Shown here one piece after another: positions 58,868 to 64,000 of a stretch of DNA of 64,000 nt. This DNA is from Pyxidicoccus sp. MSG2. GTDB taxonomy: Bacteria > Myxococcota > Myxococcia > Myxococcales > Myxococcaceae. The notes below the pieces were generated by a model. That model searched no databases, was not told where the DNA came from, and was given only the letters and a program-made list of their open reading frames with translations. Numbering within the stretch: the first letter of the stretch is position 1; each line of letters starts with the position of its first letter. Location: NCBI RefSeq assembly GCF_026626705.1, contig NZ_JAPNKC010000001.1, positions 12,463,001 to 12,527,000 on the forward strand, given 5' to 3'. The translations under genes were made by a program, and so were the position numbers.

Positions 58868-60496
58868 ATGGGGGACAACACGATTCAGTCGGTGAACAGC
58901 CAGGTCGCCGCGCGGCTCGCGGCCGAAGCCGCGGCGCGTCAAGCGGAGGAGGCCGCGAAGCGCGAGGCCGCGAAGCTGGCGGCGCTCCAGAAGCAGGCGT
59001 CGACCCCGAAGGGCAACGCGCCCGTGAAGGACACCTTCGAGGCGCCGCGCGCCAAGGGCGGAGTGAACCTGTTCGGAGGCAACACCCCCGCGACACCCGT
59101 GGTGGCGCAGACGCTCACGCCCGAACCCGAGGTCGCCCGGTCGGGAGGCGCGAGCGGGTCCACGGACATTCCGCCCACCGGGCCGCTGACGGTGGAGCAG
59201 GCGACGGCGGAGGTGAAGCGGCTCCTGTCGTCGAACCTCATCGACGATGTCACCCACGGCGACCTCATGGACATCGAGGCCATCCTGCGCCGGGTGCCGG
59301 CGGACCAGGTCAGCCAGGTCGTCGCCAACCTCTCGGACGCCGAGCTCGGGCAATGGGTGGAGGACCTCAACGACCCCGGGCTCCTGGGCGGCGGGCCGTT
59401 CCGGGGGCTGAACACCGAGGAGCGGGGCACGCTGTTCACCTTCCTGGTCGACAACCTCGCCCCGTCGCAGGCGGGCCGCTTCTTCACCGCGCTCGACAAG
59501 CCGGAGCAGATGGTCGAGTTCGGGGAGGCCTACATCCAGCGTGGTGACGTCCATGAGCGCCTCGGCTTCCTCATGTCGGTGGGACAGACCTCGTTCCCCG
59601 AAAGCGAGCGGGCCGCGTCGGGCCAGGTCATCGCCTCGGCGATGGACTCGCTCACGTCGGATCCCGGTCGCCTGGCCCTCGGCGTGCGGATGCTGTCCGA
59701 GCAGAACCTGCAGGACGGGCTCCTCAAGGCGGCGGGCGTGGCGTGGAACGGGATGGGCCCGTTTGGCGGGCAGCTCCAGTACACCAACATGGGCCGGCTG
59801 CAGCGCATCACCGACGCGCTGGCCAGCACCGAGGACCACCAGGCGCGTGCCGCGATGTTCGACGGCATGGGGTACGTCCTCGGAGAGATGGTGCGGGGGC
59901 AGGATGCCGTCCAGGACAAGGAGGCCGTCGCGGATCAGATGTCGGGCATGATGACGAACCTCCTCTCGGATGACCTGGGCCTGGTCATCAGCCACCTCAG
60001 CGGCGCCAACGGCTACGACCCCTCGGGCTCGGCGCTCACGACCTACGCGCGAGAGCAGATGCGCGACGGCGGTGGCACGCTCGGCGGGCTCGCCGAGCAG
60101 ATTCGCGGGCTCGACCTCCAAGCCCCCGGCCCCGACGGGCGGTACGACAACGCCTTCCTGGCGGGCTACTTCGCGGGCTCGGTGATACGCGCGGCGGACT
60201 CGCTCACGTCCACGGACCTGATGGGACCCGACGCCGCGGCCCTGTTGAGCATCGCCAACCTCGTCGTGTCCTTCCGGACGGACCCCGCTACCGGCATGCT
60301 GCTGTCGTCCGCGCTGTCGGAGGCCGAGCGCGCGTCGATTGGCCAGGCCATGAGCCAGGGCGCCGAGGCGGTGCGGAACACCCTCCTGGACCTGCTCGGG
60401 GTGAAGCTCTCGCCCGGGAACGACAACGGCACCTCGGTGGGCGCCTTCGAGCAGGGCCTGTTCGCCGTCTACGGCGCAGAGCTGTACGGCAACTGA
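58868..60496 (+). CDS. Uncharacterised Ala-rich coiled-coil protein, 542 aa
   Basis: I do not recognise the family. Residues ~10-50 are an Ala/Glu/Lys/Arg helix (AAEAAARQAEEAAKREAAK) likely to form a coiled coil, then a Pro/Thr/Gly linker, then ~430 residues of alpha-helical globular sequence. That sequence has several short repeats built on LxxNLxxxE/D and VxGxxxxxFFxxLDxP-like turns (VVANLSDAELGQWVEDLN, LVDNLAPSQAGRFFTALD). There is no signal peptide or membrane segment. ATG 58868 is chosen because GGGGAGG lies 8 nt upstream; GTG 58838 adds 10 unlikely residues. The start resembles the edge-cut protein at 1-500 in style. It ends in a strong bidirectional hairpin. Confidence 0.8.
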   Translation: MGDNTIQSVNSQVAARLAAEAAARQAEEAAKREAAKLAALQKQASTPKGNAPVKDTFEAPRAKGGVNLFGGNTPATPVVAQTLTPEPEVARSGGASGSTDIPPTGPLTVEQATAEVKRLLSSNLIDDVTHGDLMDIEAILRRVPADQVSQVVANLSDAELGQWVEDLNDPGLLGGGPFRGLNTEERGTLFTFLVDNLAPSQAGRFFTALDKPEQMVEFGEAYIQRGDVHERLGFLMSVGQTSFPESERAASGQVIASAMDSLTSDPGRLALGVRMLSEQNLQDGLLKAAGVAWNGMGPFGGQLQYTNMGRLQRITDALASTEDHQARAAMFDGMGYVLGEMVRGQDAVQDKEAVADQMSGMMTNLLSDDLGLVISHLSGANGYDPSGSALTTYAREQMRDGGGTLGGLAEQIRGLDLQAPGPDGRYDNAFLAGYFAGSVIRAADSLTSTDLMGPDAAALLSIANLVVSFRTDPATGMLLSSALSEAERASIGQAMSQGAEAVRNTLLDLLGVKLSPGNDNGTSVGAFEQGLFAVYGAELYGN

Positions 60497-60505
60497 CGAG
60501 ACGAA

Positions 60506-60538
60506 GGGACCTGGAATCTCCGCTCGATTCCAGGCCCC
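60506..60538. terminator. Bidirectional terminator hairpin between convergent genes
   Basis: GGG-A-CCTGGAATC pairs with GATTCCAGG-C-CCC around a 7-nt loop (9-bp inner stem at 60510-60518 and 60526-60534, one mismatch, 3 more pairs), followed by TTTCC. It sits between the stop of the Ala-rich protein gene and the stop of the MFS gene and should serve both. Confidence 0.75.
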
Positions 60539-60542
60539 TTTC

Positions 60543-61793
60543 CTATGCGCCCTGCCGGGGTTGGCGGAGCAGCAGCAGGCCCGCCACCACCACGAAGGCC
60601 AGGGCGGACAGGGCGAGCGAGATGTGGATGTTCGTCACGCTTCCCAGGAGCCCCACCGTCACCCCGCTGAACGCCCGCAGGCCCAGGGCCGACATGCTGA
60701 AGAGCCCGAGGACGCGGCCCCGGATGGTGTCCGGAGCATTCAACTGCACGATGGCCTGGGTCATGCTGCTGAAGGAGAGCTCGAGGAACCCGGCCAGGAA
60801 CAGCACGCAGATCGCCGCCGGGTACCAGCTCATGAACGAGAACGCGAAGAGCGAGCATCCCCACAGGAACGCCATCTTCAACGCGGAGGCAGCCGTCGTC
60901 GGCAGCCAGGTCCCGCGCGTTTCGAGCAGGACGCCCGCGAGCAGCGCACCGGCCGCATCCGCGCCCAGCAGGAGCGTATAGGCCAGGCCGGGGTCTCCAT
61001 GGCCCAGCTCGGTTGCGAAGCCCGGCATCTGCGCCTGGTAGCTGTTGCCGATGAAGAAGGAGGCGGCCCCCGCCAGCAACACCATGGGCGCGACCACGGG
61101 CATTCCGCGCACGTCGCGGAGCGTCTGCACGATGTCGGCGAAGCCCCGGACGGCACGCTTGGGGCCCGTCGTCAGTGCGCGAAAGTGCCGGCCGTAGGGT
61201 GCGCTCACCAACCAGAGCAGGAGGGGCAGATAGAACAGCGTGTTGACGAAGATGGCCCGGGTCGGCCCGAGCGTCCGCATGATGATGCTGCCCACACCGG
61301 GGCCCACCAGGACGCCGAGGTAACGGGCCGTCGCGTTCAGGCGCACCGCGCTGGTCAGGGAGCCCGGGCCCACGATGTCGTAGAGCAACATCTGACTGGA
61401 GGTGCTCCAGAGCACCCCCGCGCAGCCATGGAGCGTGAGGAGCACCATCGCGTGCCACATCCGCAGGGAGTCCGTGACGAAGAAGTATCCCCACCCCAGG
61501 GAGGCGGTGATGAAGAGCACCATGCCGGCCTGGATGAGGCGCCTGGAGTCGAACCGGTCATTGAGCGCGCCCACCGGCACCGAGAACATCAGGAAGGGCA
61601 GCCAGTGGGACACCACCGCGAACCCGCCCAGCGCCGGTGAGTGGAACTTCTGGAACGCCACCCAGTAGCTGATCACGTGCTCGATGTTGTCGGCCATCAT
61701 CGCCAACATGAACGTGATGAGAAACGTCCTGTAGCCAGGGATGCGGAGCGCGCTGGTTGCAACAGGCGGAGCGGCCACGGTGGAGGTCGTCAT
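60543..61793 (-). CDS. MFS transporter, EntS/MFS_3-like exporter
   Basis: A 416-residue integral membrane protein with about 12 predicted helices. It begins IPGYRTFLITFMLAMMADNIEH and has the MFS loop signature GALNDRFDSRR between helices 2 and 3. The architecture (SSMTQAIVQLNAPDTIRGRVLG in the C-terminal half) is that of the MFS_3 group, which includes the enterobactin exporter EntS and macrolide efflux proteins. Substrate unknown; it is ~9 kb from the NRPS locus and on the other strand, so a role in lipopeptide export is speculative. It lies 76 bp downstream of the HExxH protein gene on the same strand. Confidence 0.88.
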   Translation of the reverse strand: MTTSTVAAPPVATSALRIPGYRTFLITFMLAMMADNIEHVISYWVAFQKFHSPALGGFAVVSHWLPFLMFSVPVGALNDRFDSRRLIQAGMVLFITASLGWGYFFVTDSLRMWHAMVLLTLHGCAGVLWSTSSQMLLYDIVGPGSLTSAVRLNATARYLGVLVGPGVGSIIMRTLGPTRAIFVNTLFYLPLLLWLVSAPYGRHFRALTTGPKRAVRGFADIVQTLRDVRGMPVVAPMVLLAGAASFFIGNSYQAQMPGFATELGHGDPGLAYTLLLGADAAGALLAGVLLETRGTWLPTTAASALKMAFLWGCSLFAFSFMSWYPAAICVLFLAGFLELSFSSMTQAIVQLNAPDTIRGRVLGLFSMSALGLRAFSGVTVGLLGSVTNIHISLALSALAFVVVAGLLLLRQPRQGA

Positions 61794-61869
61794 GGATGTT
61801 CACGCACGGGGCAGTGGGACGTCCGCCTTATCTCAGGCCTCCTCTTGAACAGCCAGTGTCCCCGCTCCT

Positions 61870-63180
61870 TCAGCCCGGAGGCTTGCGCACGGTGACATCG
61901 CCCGTGCGAGCTCCCGGCACCTGCTCCCAGCCCGTGGCCAGCTCGAGCTCCCAGCCATCCCCGGAAAGCGTGTTGCCGTGGGTCTTCAGGGGGAGCGGCA
62001 CCGTGGCGCTCTTCCATTTCTCATCCACCAGCACGCCCGCGCTCACCGTCAGGCTTCCCCACGCGTCCACGATGCGCCCACTCGGGTACACCGTGCCCAC
62101 GCCGTCGATGGGCACCAGCTCCCCGGGCTTGAACTCGATGCGCATGCGCTCGAGCGACAGCCGCAACACCGGCCCTTCCACGAAGCGCTGACGCAGAATC
62201 GCGAGCCGGGCCTGGGCCACGCGCTCGCGCTCGGCCTCGCGCTGCTCCAGCTCCGGCGCGCCGTACGCCTTGCCGCGACTCGCGAGCAGCTCCTCTGACG
62301 GGGGCTTCGTGTCCAGGGACAGCGCGCGGGCCAGGAGCTCGCCCAGGTCGGCCCGCTCCAGGGCCTCGCGTCGCCAGCCTGCGCCGGCCGCGTCGTCGAG
62401 GAGCACCCCGTACGCGGGGCCGGAGGCGCGCACGAAGGTGCGCACCAGGGTGGGCTGCCCGGGGGTTTCCGCGAGCACGGTCTTCACGAGCGCAAGGCGC
62501 GCGGCGGCCTTCGGGGCTCCCAGCCGCACGCCGGTGTACTCGGCGAGGCCCTCGTTCTGCTCGAGCGCACGTTCCTCCTCCGTGGCTTTCGGGAAGAGAG
62601 CGCGGCGGGCCGAGCGGAAGCCGAGCGCATCCTGCACGGCGGCGCTCCGTGCGGCGCCGCGCGACTCCAGCGCCCGCGCGAGCGCCCGCCACTCGAGCTG
62701 CAGGAGTGTCCGGCCCCGGGCCGATTCGAGGTGCGCATTGGCCCGGTCTCCCGTGGTGAGTCCCTTGCGGCGCTGCAGGTGGTGGAAGGCCTCGTGCGCC
62801 AGCATCACCCGCAGGGCCGTAGGGTCTTCCGGCAGGGGCCAGATCAGCTGCACCCAGAGCGTGCCCGCCCATTCCGTGGCGGTGTTGGCGACCGTCACCT
62901 CCGACGGCAGCTCGCCGGTGAAGGGCGGGCCCGGGTACTTCCCCTCTTTCGGCGCCTCGCTCACGATGAAGCGCCGGCTCTGCGGGTCCACCACCATCAC
63001 GGGCGCGCAGAGGGAGTCGCCCCAGAGGGCGCCCGCATCCGCGCGGCACATACGCTCGAGCGCCTTGAAGGCGCGGGTGACCGCTCCGGCCTCGGGCCCG
63101 GGTGCCGCCGCGTGGGCCGATGCCGTGAACACCAGTGCCAACGACAGCACGAGACCTTGGATATGAGGGCGGGCAACCAT
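61870..63180 (-). CDS. Secreted protein with HExxH motif, putative zinc metallopeptidase
   Basis: A 436-residue precursor with a signal peptide (GLVLSLALVFTASAHA, cleavage after Ala24). His129-Glu130-Ala-Phe-His133 (LAHEAFHHLQ) is a zinc-binding HExxH helix, and the downstream NEGLAEYTG (Glu210 and Glu214) could supply the third ligand, the gluzincin arrangement. The C-terminal ~100 residues look like beta-rich substrate- or partner-binding sequence. I know no named family. The start at 63180 has AGGGAGAG ~5 nt upstream. Proteolytic activity is inferred from the motif only; some such proteins are non-enzymatic lipoprotein- or envelope-linked factors. Confidence 0.75.
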   Translation of the reverse strand: MVARPHIQGLVLSLALVFTASAHAAAPGPEAGAVTRAFKALERMCRADAGALWGDSLCAPVMVVDPQSRRFIVSEAPKEGKYPGPPFTGELPSEVTVANTATEWAGTLWVQLIWPLPEDPTALRVMLAHEAFHHLQRRKGLTTGDRANAHLESARGRTLLQLEWRALARALESRGAARSAAVQDALGFRSARRALFPKATEEERALEQNEGLAEYTGVRLGAPKAAARLALVKTVLAETPGQPTLVRTFVRASGPAYGVLLDDAAGAGWRREALERADLGELLARALSLDTKPPSEELLASRGKAYGAPELEQREAERERVAQARLAILRQRFVEGPVLRLSLERMRIEFKPGELVPIDGVGTVYPSGRIVDAWGSLTVSAGVLVDEKWKSATVPLPLKTHGNTLSGDGWELELATGWEQVPGARTGDVTVRKPPG

Positions 63181-63315
63181 GCACTCTCCCTGGCGAGGAA
63201 CATTTCAGCCTTGCATGGTACGCGCGCGCGCAGACGCAATTTCCTGCCAGGTACAACCGGATGACACGTGTCCACCTGAACCCACCGTGGCCGGCGTCGG
63301 ACATTTCGCGGAGGC

Positions 63316-63402
63316 GAAGACGCCCTCGCGGTCTCCCACCAACATGCGGACGATGTTCTCGTGGTCCAGATGCGCGATGGCGCGGGCCTCCCGCTGCATC
63401 AG
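63316..63402 (-). pseudogene. Fragment resembling a Ser/Thr kinase N-lobe
   Basis: In the otherwise empty 63181-63453 gap, a minus-strand frame reads LMQREARAIAHLDHENIVRM followed by LVGDREGVF. This is the alpha-C helix (with its conserved Glu) and the HxNIV strand of Hanks-type Ser/Thr kinases. The Gly-rich loop, lysine and catalytic loop are absent, so it is at most a decayed relic of one of the many kinases typical of myxobacteria. The rest of the gap shows nothing. Confidence 0.45.
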
Positions 63403-63453
63403 CGAGCCGTCGCCTCCTTCAAATAGGCGCCGGGCTGCACTAGAAGACGTTCC

Positions 63454-63828
63454 ATGGCGCACCGACCCCTCGCTCCGCGTGAGCCACCGGAGCCCCCCCG
63501 CTCCTGGTGGTGGCGGTTCCTGGACTTCATGGACCTGTCCAGTCCCGAGTCGTTGAAGGGGCTCGGACTCGTGCTCGTCCTGCTCGTCATCGGCTTCGGG
63601 CCGCTGTTGCTGCTGGCGGTCCTGGACGTGAGCGGGACGGCGCGCAAGGCGCTGGTCGCCCTGGGGCCCGTGTCCATCTGCCTGGGGTTCGCCGGCCTCG
63701 TGCTGGTGTGTGGCTACCGGTACGGCGAGCTGCTCAAGTGGTCGCGCCGCCAGACGTGGACGCTGGCAGCGCTGTTCGTGGGCCTGGGCCTCTTGGGCGG
63801 CCTGGGGCTGTGGTTCAGCGAGAGCTGA
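63454..63828 (+). CDS. Small membrane protein of unknown function
   Basis: A 124-residue protein with a Pro/Arg-rich N-terminus, a Trp-rich turn (SWWWRFLDFMD) and three predicted transmembrane helices (GLVLVLLVIGFGPLLLLAVL, LVALGPVSICLGFAGLVLVC, LAALFVGLGLLGGLGLWF). I recognise no family. The ribosome-binding site is weak (AGAAG). It appears to be a single-gene unit and converges on the edge-cut gene at 63841. Confidence 0.65.
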   Translation: MAHRPLAPREPPEPPRSWWWRFLDFMDLSSPESLKGLGLVLVLLVIGFGPLLLLAVLDVSGTARKALVALGPVSICLGFAGLVLVCGYRYGELLKWSRRQTWTLAALFVGLGLLGGLGLWFSES

Positions 63829-63840
63829 CGGCGAAGCGCC

Positions 63841-64000
63841 TCAGCCCTGCTCGGCACCCTCGAAGGTGACCTTCGCCTTGTTCATGACGTGCTCCACGGC
63901 GAACAGGTACCAGCCCAGCTCGGTCAGGCGCTTCGTCGTCTCCGGCGACTCGCGCAGGGCGGCGTGGACCTCCTCCGCGCTGAACCCGAAGGGCTCCATG
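63841..64000 (-). CDS. C-terminal part of an unidentified protein (cut by window edge)
   Basis: A minus-strand frame with strong GC-rich third positions ends at TGA 63841-63843. It encodes at least 52 residues (MEPFGFSAEEVHAALRESPE onward, then a GWYLFAVEHVMNKAKVTF segment). The ATG at 63997-63999 may be the start or an internal Met, because the frame runs into the window edge. No family recognised; the length is unknown. Confidence 0.6.
   Translation of the reverse strand, partial: MEPFGFSAEEVHAALRESPETTKRLTELGWYLFAVEHVMNKAKVTFEGAEQG

Noticed and set aside
58616..60121. 501-codon minus-strand frame opposite the 542-aa protein
   Set aside because: Its composition (His/Arg/Leu/Gly blocks) is that of an antisense shadow; the plus-strand frame has a ribosome-binding site, sensible composition and a terminator.

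Overview
The window is high-GC DNA with strong third-position GC bias. Its mix of a giant non-ribosomal peptide synthetase (NRPS) locus, Ala-rich coiled-coil proteins and a Ser/Thr-kinase scrap fits a myxobacterium of the Myxococcus/Corallococcus/Pyxidicoccus kind. That assignment is inferred from gene content and sequence style; no marker gene is present.

Layout. 1-4147: housekeeping or unlinked genes (edge-cut Ala-rich protein, VOC protein, DUF1993 protein, a PD-(D/E)XK-like protein with a beta-strand repeat tail, a Sir2 deacylase). 4362-51693: one co-directional lipopeptide locus of five genes: NRPS1 (4334 aa), NRPS2 (3878 aa), a stand-alone AMP-forming ligase, a bicupin and NRPS3 (6726 aa). 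51893-56522: a minus-strand aspartate module, aspT (frameshifted as read), aspD and a secreted asparaginase, bracketed by a 24-bp direct repeat. 56764-58710: a LysR regulator and a pirin. 58868-64000: a second Ala-rich coiled-coil protein, an MFS exporter, a secreted HExxH protein, a small membrane protein and an edge-cut gene.

How the lipopeptide line reads. NRPS1 starts with a fatty acyl-AMP ligase and ACP, so the product is N-acylated. Twelve extension modules follow and a C-terminal thioesterase ends the line. Hand-read adenylation codes suggest: acyl - D-Ser-like - aromatic - X - Thr (N- and O-methylated) - Thr - residue loaded in trans - D-Ser - X - Phe-like - unassigned - Glu - unassigned, probably basic. 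The most unusual part is module 6: its adenylation domain is a wreck lacking the ATP-binding loop, the specificity half and the catalytic lysine. A complete stand-alone ligase and a cupin sit immediately downstream, inserted between NRPS2 and NRPS3. The simple reading is that the cupin helps make or modify an unusual acid and the ligase loads it onto the module-6 carrier protein. A second unusual part is module 4, where a Thr adenylation domain is interrupted by an FkbM-type O-methyltransferase followed by an N-methyltransferase.

The locus looks assembled by recombination: the module 4 and 5 Thr adenylation domains are almost identical DNA, and two pairs of condensation domains are also long direct repeats. 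No MbtH protein, phosphopantetheinyl transferase or adjacent exporter lies inside the locus. Downstream, periplasmic asparaginase, an Asp/Ala antiporter and aspartate 4-decarboxylase form a plausible asparagine-to-alanine decarboxylation cycle that could conserve energy.
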